A model generated the notes under the pieces. The model searched no databases. It saw only the letters and a program-made list of their open reading frames with translations, and was not told the origin of the DNA. From assembly GCA_023212695.1 (NCBI GenBank), contig JALCCG010000089.1:1-64000 (forward strand): a stretch of 64,000 nt of DNA, read 5' to 3'. This DNA is from Sporisorium sorghi. Taxonomy: Eukaryota; Basidiomycota; Ustilaginomycetes; Ustilaginales; Ustilaginaceae. Made by a program: the position numbers and the translations under genes. Of the stretch, positions 21,160 to 31,671 are shown piece by piece (position 1 is the stretch's first letter; each line of letters opens with the position of its first letter).

Positions 21160-24100
21160 ATGTCCGAGCACTATGGCTTTGATCATTTCGACGGCGCGTC
21201 CAACTACGATGCCACCAACTCCGAATACTCGTATACAGACACCAGCGCACCCTCCCTCACTCACACCAACGGTCACAAGCAGGCCAAACCCAGCTCCAAC
21301 CCGCGCCGCAAGGATCTCGACCTCGACCTAGACCTCGACGCTATCAGCGATCTCCACCTCACCGACCGCGATCTCGACCCTTCCCGCTCTCACCTCGACC
21401 CACACCTTGGCCCGCATTCCAAGGTCGATGGCGCCTCTTCCTCGCACCTAACCCATGACCATGTCCATGGCAGCTCCACCCACCTCTCCGACGCCGGCAT
21501 CGGCAGCGGCGACGACGTGGACCCTGCCCTGCTCCAAAACTTGCCCGAGCATGCTTGCGCCTACTGCGGCATCTTCAACCCATCTTGCGTAGTCAAGTGT
21601 CTCATCTGCAACAAGTGGTTCTGCAACTCGCGCGGCTCCACTTCCGGCTCCCACATTGTCAACCACCTCGTCCGCGCAAAGCACAAGGAAGTTTGCCTTC
21701 ATGCCGAGTCGCCTCTCGGTGAGACCACGCCCGAGTGCTACAACTGCGGTGCCAAGAACGTCTTCCTTCTCGGTTTCATCCCTGCAAAGAGCGAGACCGT
21801 CGTCGTGCTCCTCTGCCGACAGCCTTGTGCCGCCATGTCCAATTCCAAGGACATCATCTGGGACACTACTCAATGGTCGCCGCTCATTGAGGACCGCTGC
21901 TTCCTCACATGGCTCGTCAAGGCTCCCTCCGAACACGAACAGCTCCGAGCGCGTCCCGTCACCTTGCATCAGATCAACCGCCTCGAAGAGCTCTGGAAGG
22001 ACAACGCAAACGCCAGCCTCGAAGACCTCGACAAACCGGGCGTCGAGGAAGAGCCCAACAGCGTCCTCCTCCGCTACGAGGATGCCTACCAGTACCAAAA
22101 CATCTTCGGACCCTTGGTCAAGATGGAAGCAGACTACGATCGCAAGCTCAAAGAGTCGCAGACGCAGCAGGATCTGGTGGTTCGCTGGGATCAGGGTCTC
22201 AACCAGAAGAAAATCGCCTTCATGACGCTCCCCAAACTCGAAAGCGGCGAGGTGCGCCTGGCCGTCGGTGATGAGCTCAAGCTCCGCTACAGAGGCGAGC
22301 TCGCCCCTCCTTGGGAAGGCGTCGGCCATGTCATCAAGATCCCCAACAACGTCTCGGACGAGGTGGCGCTCGAGCTCAAGCGCGCCGACGGCGTCCCCGA
22401 CCACTGCACACACAATTTCTTCGCCGACTTTGTCTGGAAGGCCACCTCGTTCGATCGCATGCAGAGTGCCATGAAGACGTTTGCCGTCGACGAACAGAGT
22501 CTCAGTGCTTACATTTACCACAAGCTGCTCGGCCACGAGATCGAAAACTCCACGCTTCGAACCACCATGCCCAAACGCTTCAGTGCGCCTGGCCTGCCCG
22601 AGCTCAACCACAGCCAGGTCAATGCAGTCAAGAGTGTGCTCCAGAAGCCGCTCAGTCTCATCCAGGGTCCTCCGGGCACTGGCAAGACCGTCACGACGGC
22701 CTCGATCGTCTACCAGCTCAGCAAGATGAATCCTGGCCCGGTGCTGGTCTGTGCCCCCTCCAACGTCGCCGTCGACCAGCTCACCGAAAAGATCCACATG
22801 ACCGGCCTCAAGGTGGTGCGTCTCACTGCAAAGAGCCGAGAGGCGCTCGAGAGTCCCATCAGCTTCCTCACCCTCCACGAGCAGGTCGCCAACAACGACA
22901 CCAACATCGAGCTGCAAAAGCTCATCCAGCTCAAAAACGAACAGGGCGAGCTCAGCAGCAGCGACGAGCGTAAATACAAGGCGCTCATCCGCGCGTGCGA
23001 AAAGGAGATCATCAGCACCGCCGATGTCATTTGCTGCACCTGTGTCGGATGCGGTGATCCGCGATTGGCCAAGATCAAGTTCCGCACCGTGCTCGTCGAC
23101 GAGGCGACGCAGGCTGCCGAGCCCGAGTGCATGATTCCGCTCGTCATGGGCTGCAAGCAGGTCGTCTTTGTCGGTGACCACCTCCAGCTCGGTCCCGTCA
23201 TCATGAACAAAAAGGTGGCGCGCGCCGGTGCAAGCCAGAGTCTGTTCGAGCGCCTCATCATGCTCGGCAACCGCCCCATCCGACTGCAGGTGCAGTACCG
23301 CATGCATCCCTGTCTCTCCGAGTTCCCTTCCAACATGTTCTACGAAGGCACCCTGCAGAACGGCGTCACGGCACCCGAACGACTGCGCAAAGACGTCGAC
23401 TTCCCCTGGCCCGTCCCGTCGCTGCCCATGCTCTTCTTCCAGAACCTGGGCCAAGAGGAGATTTCCAGCAGCGGTACTTCCTTCCTCAACCGCACCGAGG
23501 CGTCCAACGTTGAAAAGGTCGTTACACGCTTCTTCAAAGCTGGCGTCAAGCCATCGCAGATCGGCATCGTGACGCCATACGAAGGCCAGAGGAGCTACAT
23601 TGTCAACCACATGCAGCTGCACGGATCGCTCAAGAAGGAGCTCTACAAGGATGTCGAAGTGGCCAGCGTCGATGCCTTCCAGGGCCGAGAGAAGGACTAC
23701 ATCATCCTCAGCTGCGTGCGCAGCAACGAGCATCAAGGCATCGGATTCTTGAGCGATCCTCGACGACTCAATGTGGCGCTTACCCGTGCTCGATACGGCT
23801 TGGTGATTCTTGGCAACCCGAAAGTGCTCAACAAGCATCCTTTGTGGCACTACCTGCTGGTCCACTACAAGGAAAAGGGATGCCTCGTCGAAGGCGTGCT
23901 GTCCAACCTGCAGCCGAGCATGATGCAGTTCCCCAAGCCGCGTCGACCGTTGCAAAAGCCTGGAGATCTCATGGCACGTCATCGCCATGAACTCGGAGGA
24001 GGTGTTGACGGCTACGGCGCGTCGCGCGGCGGTCGACTGCCCGATGCAGGTGGCAAGGGCGAATCCGGCGAGCTCGGCTTCTTCCGCACGCACGATCCCA

Positions 24101-24450
24101 TGTCGTACATTCCGAGCGATGCGCAGAGTGTCACGAGTCTGGGCACGCAGGCGACGTATCCCTCGGCGCATCTGTCGGTAGGTGCCCACGGACCGTACGC
24201 CAGCAGTATCGTGAGCCAAGACGTCGACACGGAGAGCTTGGCGGGAAGCACGGCGCCGCCGGCGAGCATCACGTACAGCCAGAGCGATCGTCTGCACCGC
24301 CGTCTGAGCCTGAGCAGCATGGGCGGTGCCTCGGATATGACGAGTCTCGACAACTACAAGGGCGACGGAAGCTACTTTGGAGCGAACGACGACGATGCAG
24401 GTTCGACGTTCTCGGCGGCCATCTCGCAGTCGTCGTTCACCACGTTTTGA
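21160..24450 (+). CDS. UPF1: ATP-dependent RNA helicase Upf1 (NAM7)
   Basis: Upf1 is the central SF1 RNA helicase of nonsense-mediated decay, acting in the cytoplasm on terminating ribosomes. The 1096-aa product has an Asp/His/Ser-rich N-terminus. The Cys/His zinc domain follows (about residues 125-230; [33 protein letters not shown]), with its three zinc sites apparently complete. The helicase core has GPPGTGKT (residues 503-510), DEAT (about 647), [28 protein letters not shown] and NVALTRAR. The C-terminal tail (about 925-1096) is Ser/Gly-rich with SQ dipeptides. The frame continues upstream only to a TTG, so the ATG at 21160 is the start. No intron is seen. The antisense strand is also open for about 1000 codons, which reflects codon bias only. 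Confidence 0.97.
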   Translation: MSEHYGFDHFDGASNYDATNSEYSYTDTSAPSLTHTNGHKQAKPSSNPRRKDLDLDLDLDAISDLHLTDRDLDPSRSHLDPHLGPHSKVDGASSSHLTHDHVHGSSTHLSDAGIGSGDDVDPALLQNLPEHACAYCGIFNPSCVVKCLICNKWFCNSRGSTSGSHIVNHLVRAKHKEVCLHAESPLGETTPECYNCGAKNVFLLGFIPAKSETVVVLLCRQPCAAMSNSKDIIWDTTQWSPLIEDRCFLTWLVKAPSEHEQLRARPVTLHQINRLEELWKDNANASLEDLDKPGVEEEPNSVLLRYEDAYQYQNIFGPLVKMEADYDRKLKESQTQQDLVVRWDQGLNQKKIAFMTLPKLESGEVRLAVGDELKLRYRGELAPPWEGVGHVIKIPNNVSDEVALELKRADGVPDHCTHNFFADFVWKATSFDRMQSAMKTFAVDEQSLSAYIYHKLLGHEIENSTLRTTMPKRFSAPGLPELNHSQVNAVKSVLQKPLSLIQGPPGTGKTVTTASIVYQLSKMNPGPVLVCAPSNVAVDQLTEKIHMTGLKVVRLTAKSREALESPISFLTLHEQVANNDTNIELQKLIQLKNEQGELSSSDERKYKALIRACEKEIISTADVICCTCVGCGDPRLAKIKFRTVLVDEATQAAEPECMIPLVMGCKQVVFVGDHLQLGPVIMNKKVARAGASQSLFERLIMLGNRPIRLQVQYRMHPCLSEFPSNMFYEGTLQNGVTAPERLRKDVDFPWPVPSLPMLFFQNLGQEEISSSGTSFLNRTEASNVEKVVTRFFKAGVKPSQIGIVTPYEGQRSYIVNHMQLHGSLKKELYKDVEVASVDAFQGREKDYIILSCVRSNEHQGIGFLSDPRRLNVALTRARYGLVILGNPKVLNKHPLWHYLLVHYKEKGCLVEGVLSNLQPSMMQFPKPRRPLQKPGDLMARHRHELGGGVDGYGASRGGRLPDAGGKGESGELGFFRTHDPMSYIPSDAQSVTSLGTQATYPSAHLSVGAHGPYASSIVSQDVDTESLAGSTAPPASITYSQSDRLHRRLSLSSMGGASDMTSLDNYKGDGSYFGANDDDAGSTFSAAISQSSFTTF

Positions 24451-25843
24451 AGTAAGATTCCGGAGCAGGTCAGGTCCGCCTGCCTGCTTGCATTCCACAA
24501 ATCACTTTTTTTCCTAGACAGTAAGCGCAAGCTCCAACTGCCGGGTGGCAACTTAGCCGCCTACAACACCCTTGCAGACCCGTCGAGGTCAGCATGGTCC
24601 CCTTGTCAGGTCGCACGCTCGAATGGCAGCACTGCTGTCGTAGATCAGTGCGCTAGATTCGCCCAAAACATGACTGCCACGATTGCAGACACAGTCTTGC
24701 ATGCCAATCATTGTTGTTCGATCCAGCAACAACTTCGTCAGCTCCTCCTTTGGTTCCTGGCGTTTCAGGGCATTCAATCTCGGCACTGCGATCACTTTCC
24801 AGCATTGTCTACAGAGCTTTGATTCAGCCTACTGTAGCTTGTTTCATTTGACTCCCACCTTCCCTGTGCTACGGGCCCCTTTTTTATCAGAGCGATGCCT
24901 TTGACCCCACCGTCACCGAAATCAAGTCGACATTGCTGTTCCTCGTCGTCTGTGTCTGTGCTCGTATCGGTGTGCAAAGGTCAATCCACCACCGTCACAT
25001 CCTGTGGTATGGTCGCTCCTAAGAAACACTGAAAAAAGTGCGGGAATGTGAGATCTCGCCGATTCAGGGCGAGACACGGAGCTGAAACTGAAACCTACGA
25101 AGTGAAAAATGGGCGTTTTGACAGGCCGGCCCAAAAAAAGTCCGCAACGCAGCACACAGCTGCTGCAGCTGCTGCATGCACGCCCAGACTGCCCAGACTG
25201 TGTGGGATCTTGTTTGTCTGCAAAGAAGCTTCAAAGCCGCAAACAGCTCTGTGCACTGGTCCCGTTCATTCTATTGTTTGCTTGCAAAGGCCCTCTTTGC
25301 ATTCAAACTCCGCCTGCAGCTTTAGCTCGTGAAGCAAGTCAGGGTCTTGCGAAGGTCCAAGCGGCTGCTCTCCTTGCTTGTCCATGTCTCACCTGACCAT
25401 CCCCGTCGGGCTGCTTCTTTTGTACAGCGTCTCTCTGCGGGGTGTGCAGACGCGGGGAGATGAAATGCTGCCATCGAGAGTCTCGATTGTTCGGTGATGC
25501 GAATGTCGGGTTGATGAGCGAATGACCATCGAATCGCCTTTGCGAGGCGGTAACTGACTTATTGCCTGCCGATCTTCTTGGCTGCCTTGCCTTGCCTCAT
25601 CCGCTTGCTCGGTTACAGTGAAGTGGGGCAGTGCGTGAGAGGCGGCAAGTGATGTTCGAAAAAGGGAAAGTGTGAAGAAACAGAGCTCGCTTCTATCATG
25701 CAGTGACGCCACCTCTTCGCATCTCGCTTAGGAAGACAGACAGCTTACAGCAGATCGAGTCGGACGCGATTTCCTTCGGACGATCCAGACGCCCCTAAAA
25801 CTTCTCGCAGTCGCAGTCGCAATCGCAGTCTTTGCGAGCTCTG

Positions 25844-25899
<56 letters not shown>

Positions 25900-26593
25900 G
25901 TTTGGCTGCGACCAATTTACCCGACTCATCTTGCATAGGTGGTCGTGTTTCGCTCCGTGTGCGTGCGTGCGTGTGCGTGTGTGTTCGCGCTTCGGCTGGC
26001 GCTTGGTCCTGTCGCCTTCTGTGCTTGGCTGAAGGTGACACATCGAGGTGTCTGTTCCGTCTCTTCTCGTGATGAGCCTCACTCTCACACGCAACAATCT
26101 CCTTTATCACTTTCGACCCACAACCATCACACCGGATCACCCCCACATTGGCACAGTCATCGCCCCTCTCCTTGGAACCCCTGCTTCGGACATCGTCTCT
26201 CTCTCTCGCTCTGGAATCGGTCCATACCCTTTTGCATGACCGACACCGGAAGATCTTAGCTCAAGTCCTTGGAAGTGCGGACAACTTGGACATTCCGGTT
26301 CCACGCAAATCAACGACCATGCACTAAGTGCACGATATCATTCTCGGATCTCGACGACGATCCTTTGCCCAACCCCCTCTGTGCTGGTCATAGGTCCGCT
26401 TCATCTTGCTTCATCTCACGAGCAACGACAAACGCCACCAACGACGCGCGTGTTGCTTTGCACGCATCACCTCGACACACCCTTTCATTCGGTCGGTGGC
26501 CGAAACTAGCCGAAAGTGGCCCCTCACTCACTTTTGATAAGTGTGGGAGAGTTGCATCGATCAGCAGCACAACACAAGCACACAACACCAACA
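24451..26593. other. Intergenic between UPF1 and coiled-coil gene
   Basis: This 2.1-kb stretch contains the UPF1 3' flank and the long upstream region of the next plus-strand gene. It includes an imperfect TCGCAG repeat (25805-25830), a long CT microsatellite and a GTGC/GTGT-rich stretch at about 25955-25985. No supported gene was found. Confidence 0.5.
25842..25896. repeat. CT/CTGT microsatellite
   Basis: A pyrimidine tract beginning with two CTGTCT variants continues as about twenty uninterrupted CT units. It lies about 700 bp upstream of the coiled-coil protein gene. Confidence 0.9.
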
Positions 26594-29500
26594 ATGTTTT
26601 CGCAGTGGAGGAGCAAACGGCACTTTCCGATGGACTCTGTGCCATCGGTGTTTCCGAAGAGCTCTTCTTCCCAACCCACCACACCGGTTGAGTCAGAGTT
26701 CCCTCGGAATGACACCGCTCGATCGACACCGCAGCATCAGCAGCAGCAGGCCAAAGCAACAGGTGTCAAGGCACTCAGCAAAGTGGCCATCGGAAAGGGC
26801 GCCAAGTTCAGACGACCGGGCACACGCGAAGGAGGCTCGGGCAGTGCTCCGTCGTCCACGAGCTTCGCCGCTGGTCCTCGATCCACGAGCAGAGGTGGCA
26901 ACAGTCTCGAGTTTGGTGGAGGCGTGGTACCAGACGACTCGTCTTCGCCCTCGTTCTCGGAAGCGGATCAGTCCGACTCGGCTGCGTCACCAGTGACTCC
27001 TCTGTACGCTGCAGACACAAACGACAAGCAGAGCGTCAGTCTAGTCGGCAGCACAGCCGCATCTTCATCATCACCCTTGAAACGATTGGATCGAGCGACT
27101 GCTGCTCAGCACACTCGTCTGCAATCGATCGACACTCTCGGCAGCTTGGAAGACTTTCGTTCCGTCATCGCCTTTTCTTCACCAACCAACCTGCTTGAGG
27201 AAAGCCCAGCAATGACCACATCCACCGCCATGTCCACTCCCGACTTTGCTGCCGCCGTCTCTGCAAACAGGGACAAGCCTCTTCCTGCTCCCGATGAACA
27301 AGAATCGCAACCACCTCTCCCGACTGCGTCACTCACAACAGCGACACCAGAAGCGTCCTCCTCACCTTCAATTCTCAGCACGTCAAGCAATTCCAAGTCA
27401 GCGCGAACCGCGAACCAGACGGTGTCGGCCAACAACGGTTCAACAGTCACTACATTGAACGACACCGCAGTTCTCGGACCGCTGCAACAAGGTTCACAGC
27501 GTCGATCCACCGTCACGAGTTTGCCTGAATCCATCTCCCAGCCAGGCTCGTCTCAACCTCCGAGTGAAGGCTTTCAATCGCCAGGCACCAAGCTCTCGCC
27601 AGGGAAGAGAGTGTCGACAACAGAAGCCATGCGCAGACTCGAAGAAAGCGTTCGTCGAGGCACAGAGGGTACGGCCACTTTCGGTCTCGGCATCAGCAGT
27701 GCTGCAGAAGAGACCCGGGCTCCCTCAGCTTTTAGCTGCCGACCTCGTGACTCGGATCGATCCAGCGGTCTCAGTTCGCGCCGTCATGCCAAATCGAGCA
27801 GTGAAACGTCCGGCCGCAGCTCTATAGACAGCTGGGGGCGGGCGTCGTTTGGCCGCGACAACTTGCGCATGTTGATCGACTCGGATCTACTCGACGAATC
27901 CAAAAAGGCCGCCTCGTCGGCTTCGAGCAACATACGCAGGACGTTCCTCAGCGACAGCGACCACAGCACCACCACAGCAGAGACCAGCACCGACATCAAC
28001 GACTCGGACCACCTCTCGACCATTAAGGAGCACACCGAGTCGCCCGGGTCGGCACTCCAGCGGCGCATCTCTGCGGAGTCTGGCGTGAGTTGCTCCCAAA
28101 TTGCAGACTTGTCTGATGCGTGCACCTCCAGAACCTCGGCTTCCTCTGCTAGGTCGGATGCGTACAGGACGGGCTCGCCAGAGATTCACTTTGTTCGGGC
28201 GAAGGGTCGTCTGGCTGACCTCGCCGAGGCTGAAGGGACCGGTGCGGGCGAAGGGCAGAGGTCGACTGCTGCTCATTCACGCACGGCAGTCAATGGCATT
28301 GGCTCACCCACGTTTGGGTCGCGCCCGCGTCGGCCTTCACAGCCCTCGGCCGCGACCGAGTTGCTACCTGCTGCGGACCTCGACGCACCAGCCGCAGCGA
28401 CGCACGCAAGGAAGCAGTCGAATGCCTCTTGGACTTACTCGCGCAAGGCGGAGCATTACAACCTTGCAGGGCCTCGTCGTGGGTCCGCAGATCAGGTCTC
28501 TGCAGCCTCGACTCCCCGCCTAGCCGCCGAGTCGTACACTGCACCCCTTCCGTCGCTTCCATTCCCTCCATTGACGCCCAAGTCGTTGTCACGAGCCACT
28601 TTTGCACGCTCCGCAGCCCACGCCTCGGAGCCCAACACACCCAACCTGGCCTACGAAGCGCTGCTGGTAAAAGCCGTCGGCAAGCAAAAGAAGAGTCGAC
28701 CCGCTGCGTTGGCACTCAACCTCGCAACGCTGTCCGCTTTCAACAACACTTCTGCGCTTCTTGTCAACAATGGGATCAGCAAAGGCCTCGCCAGTCCTGG
28801 CAAGATGCGTGCTCCGCCGCCTTCGGCTCCGCCAACTGCTCCGCTGCCGCCTATTCCCGACACTCCGTCGCTTGTGCCGAAGAGCCCGGATCCTCGGCAT
28901 CGTGCTGGGTCTTGGGCGCCGGCTGCTTCTGGGGTGCTTGCAGCTGGTGACGATAGAGTGGAGCCACCGGGGACTCCGAGGACACCTCATACGTCTCGTA
29001 CAGCTGCATCGAACGGAGAGATTCGAGCACAGGCTCGGCCTTCAGGACAGGCGCCTAGTTCAGCCACCAAACTCGCCGATGCCATTGGCAGTGCCAAGCA
29101 GGTAGAGTTTGGCACTCATGCCAAGACAGCCAGCAGAGACGCAATCGCTGAGCGTAGTCTCATGCTTTCGCCGAAACCTGAAGACGGCTCCTCAAGTCCT
29201 GCTGTGACAGTCGCTTCAGTAGACGGCGCCAGCTCGGACAGCGCCATAACGGTAGCGGTAGCTCAGACGGCAACACGCGCTGCCAAAAAGCCGGTGCGCC
29301 TGTCCATCAGCAAAATGGACCGTGATGTTCAGGAAGCTATCAAGACGGCTGCATCCACGGTCGTTGCTACCGAGCACGCTGATGGCCAGATTGTCTCGCC
29401 TGCCATCAAGCCGAAAAGCTTGAAGGGCACGAGCCAGACGAACACGGTCAAGGCAGAGACGGAAGAGCCTCGCTCGCCTACGGTTCCGGGTCAGATTATC

Positions 29501-31030
29501 AGCTTTGACCTTGCGCCGCAACGGCAGACGTTTGAGCCTGTGCAGCAGCCACAGCCACAGCCACAGCCACCGCAGCAGCAGCAGCAGCAGCAGCAGCCAC
29601 AACCGCGTCGCGCAGTAGCCACCGAGAAGACACCCGCCCCGCCTCCCAGCGCATGGAACAACCGCAGCAATTCGCTCGCATCCCATCGAGACACGGCCAA
29701 CGATTCCAAAGCCTCATCAGACGCAGGTCACCACGACGACCCGCGCGGCGGTGCAGAAAGCGTCGCCAGCTGCCACTCCAACTTCAGCAGCATCAGCAAC
29801 CGCCGACTCGAGATCCAGCACGACAAGGAAGCCCTACTGGGAGCGCTCAGCGAGTCGTCGCGCAAAGAGATCCTCAAGCGCACCGAGGGTCGTTTTGCCG
29901 GTGCGTTCGCCGAGGTGGCGCAGGCGTTCCGCCAGCTGCAGGCGGACAAGTCGGTGTTGGAGCAGATTGTGCGGGATAAGGCGCCCCTCGGTTCGGTAGG
30001 TGGACACAGCGAGATGCTGGGCGGCGGCCACGTGTCGAGCCTGAACGCTAAGCTCGAGCAGAGCAACGCCGAGATTCGCAAACTGCTGGATCTGCTCGAG
30101 CAGCAGCGCGAGGTGATGGACCAGATGATGGCGACGCACCAGCTTGAGAAGGAGACGTATGAGGAGGATCTCGAGCGGCTCTACGCTGCGCTGGACGAGA
30201 CGCAGACGGATGCGGAACAGCATCGGGCGGAGGTGGTCAAGCTGAATGAGGAGCTGGCTCGCGCGCACGCGGGGATGGTGCAGGCCAACGCGGAGGCGAT
30301 GCGCGCGAGGACGACACTGGCAGAGGAAGGCAGGAAGCGCGAGAAGGTGGTGCTGCTGCTGCGACAGGCCAAGGAGAGGTTGCGGGAGGTGGAGACGGAG
30401 AATCTCGTCGCGGCAGGGTCGCAGCCGCCGGACGGGTCGGACGTCGAGCGGCTGTCGTCAGAGGAATCGTACCCGTCGACGTCGTCGGAGAGCGAACTGG
30501 TCAAGCTGCGCCGGCTGCTCGAGGAGCGGGATCAGGAGATCGCCACGCTGCGTCTTTCGCATGCCGACGCGGTGATGCAGCAGCCACATCAGCAACACCA
30601 GCAGCAAGACTCGGCAGACGACACGAGTGCGACGTTGGGAGACGACTCGAACGCGTCCACGCCCTCTACGGCTTCGACGGCTGTCATGGAGTCCTCTTCA
30701 ACAACGTCCGAAGTCGCCCGACTCCGAGCGCAGATCGTCGAGCAGAAGGAACGCGAGAAACAGATCCGCAGCGCCTACGTCTACGTGCGCGAGGAGTTGC
30801 GCAAGGTCAACTCGCACCGCAAGCGGTCTTCGGTCAGCTCGATCCACAGCCTTACGGGTGCTGCGACGACGGCGGCAGGAGTGTCCTCGGCGTCGGCGTC
30901 GTCGGATGTGGGCGAGCAGCAGGTCAAGTTGAAGAGGTTGAGTCTGCCGATTGTCGCGAGGGCTTCGGGGATTGTGGTTGCTTCGCCGGGTGCGGGAGTG
31001 GCTTTGGCGTATCGTCCTCCCTCGACGTGA
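26594..31030 (+). CDS. Large disordered/coiled-coil protein, 1478 aa, unknown
   Basis: I do not recognise this gene. The first ATG is at 26594 (the frame extends further only through a GTG). The first ~1000 residues are Ser/Thr/Ala/Pro-rich and probably disordered, with one apolar patch around 700-760. A Gln/Pro tract (about residues 983-1005) includes eight consecutive Gln. The C-terminal third has strong heptad coiled coils at about 1065-1270, 1300-1330 and 1370-1415 (for example LDLLEQQREVMDQMMATHQL), separated by Ser/Gln linkers. No membrane segment or enzyme motif is visible. The layout, disordered then coiled coil, suits a scaffold of polarity, septation or the cytoskeleton, but that is inference. 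Intronless; its stop is about 640 bp from the convergent SSK1 stop. Confidence 0.82.
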   Translation: MFSQWRSKRHFPMDSVPSVFPKSSSSQPTTPVESEFPRNDTARSTPQHQQQQAKATGVKALSKVAIGKGAKFRRPGTREGGSGSAPSSTSFAAGPRSTSRGGNSLEFGGGVVPDDSSSPSFSEADQSDSAASPVTPLYAADTNDKQSVSLVGSTAASSSSPLKRLDRATAAQHTRLQSIDTLGSLEDFRSVIAFSSPTNLLEESPAMTTSTAMSTPDFAAAVSANRDKPLPAPDEQESQPPLPTASLTTATPEASSSPSILSTSSNSKSARTANQTVSANNGSTVTTLNDTAVLGPLQQGSQRRSTVTSLPESISQPGSSQPPSEGFQSPGTKLSPGKRVSTTEAMRRLEESVRRGTEGTATFGLGISSAAEETRAPSAFSCRPRDSDRSSGLSSRRHAKSSSETSGRSSIDSWGRASFGRDNLRMLIDSDLLDESKKAASSASSNIRRTFLSDSDHSTTTAETSTDINDSDHLSTIKEHTESPGSALQRRISAESGVSCSQIADLSDACTSRTSASSARSDAYRTGSPEIHFVRAKGRLADLAEAEGTGAGEGQRSTAAHSRTAVNGIGSPTFGSRPRRPSQPSAATELLPAADLDAPAAATHARKQSNASWTYSRKAEHYNLAGPRRGSADQVSAASTPRLAAESYTAPLPSLPFPPLTPKSLSRATFARSAAHASEPNTPNLAYEALLVKAVGKQKKSRPAALALNLATLSAFNNTSALLVNNGISKGLASPGKMRAPPPSAPPTAPLPPIPDTPSLVPKSPDPRHRAGSWAPAASGVLAAGDDRVEPPGTPRTPHTSRTAASNGEIRAQARPSGQAPSSATKLADAIGSAKQVEFGTHAKTASRDAIAERSLMLSPKPEDGSSSPAVTVASVDGASSDSAITVAVAQTATRAAKKPVRLSISKMDRDVQEAIKTAASTVVATEHADGQIVSPAIKPKSLKGTSQTNTVKAETEEPRSPTVPGQIISFDLAPQRQTFEPVQQPQPQPQPPQQQQQQQQPQPRRAVATEKTPAPPPSAWNNRSNSLASHRDTANDSKASSDAGHHDDPRGGAESVASCHSNFSSISNRRLEIQHDKEALLGALSESSRKEILKRTEGRFAGAFAEVAQAFRQLQADKSVLEQIVRDKAPLGSVGGHSEMLGGGHVSSLNAKLEQSNAEIRKLLDLLEQQREVMDQMMATHQLEKETYEEDLERLYAALDETQTDAEQHRAEVVKLNEELARAHAGMVQANAEAMRARTTLAEEGRKREKVVLLLRQAKERLREVETENLVAAGSQPPDGSDVERLSSEESYPSTSSESELVKLRRLLEERDQEIATLRLSHADAVMQQPHQQHQQQDSADDTSATLGDDSNASTPSTASTAVMESSSTTSEVARLRAQIVEQKEREKQIRSAYVYVREELRKVNSHRKRSSVSSIHSLTGAATTAAGVSSASASSDVGEQQVKLKRLSLPIVARASGIVVASPGAGVALAYRPPST
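29541..29608 (+). repeat. CAG/CCA repeat encoding Gln/Pro tract
   Basis: Alternating CAGCCA units followed by a run of CAG codons encode a Gln-Pro stretch in the large coiled-coil protein. Such tracts often vary in length between strains. Confidence 0.85.
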
Positions 31031-31671
31031 GTGACTTCGACGCGAGGGCAGCTCCGGCTGGAACGGAGTCAAATCGAGCATCTCGCTCTCGTTGGTGGAA
31101 AGTTCGACTGTTCGAGCTTCGTCGCCCCATCTCCCTCCGGTCCCTGGCGGTCTGTGTCAGAGACACAACCTTGACTCGCCTTCGTCTCAGTTCTGCAAAC
31201 TCTGTCTCCCATCTAGTTCACACTCGTTTTGCACACCTCACGCTCACTTGCTCAAGTCACGGGAAATCAAACAGCGATCAAGGGCATCGCACATCTTTTT
31301 CGTCCCCCCTTTCTACTGCAGTGCTGACACTTTGACCGTGTGTGGATTTGGCTTCTCGAACAACGATCGACTCGGTGTGTGCCTGTGCTCTTTTCTGGTG
31401 CACCGTGGCACTGTGGCACACTCCAGCCTCGTTCCAGCTTGCGAGTTCGCCCGCATAAGGCGGGGTGTCTGTTGTCTTCTCACGCTCACACTCCTTCTTT
31501 CACTCTCACCCTCTCTGGTGCATCTGGAGACATGTTTGCATGGTGCGGAGGTGCATCGACGATCGGACAGGCGTACAAGAGCACGTGCATTGGCGCAGAG
31601 CGAGGGGAGACAAGTTTGACGAGAAAAGTCCGGTCGGAGCAGAGTCGCAAGGTTGCGAGGAGAGGCTGTCA
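31031..31671. other. Convergent 3' flanks
   Basis: This 641-bp region lies between two convergent genes and holds their 3' ends only. Short frames in it have no support. Confidence 0.5.

Noticed and set aside
21448..24498. 1016-codon open frame antisense to UPF1
   Set aside because: It is a mirror of the UPF1 codon bias; no domain or start context supports it, and UPF1 on the other strand is certain.
31092..31619. 175-codon frame between the coiled-coil gene and SSK1
   Set aside because: It lies in the convergent 3' flanks, with no domain or reliable start.
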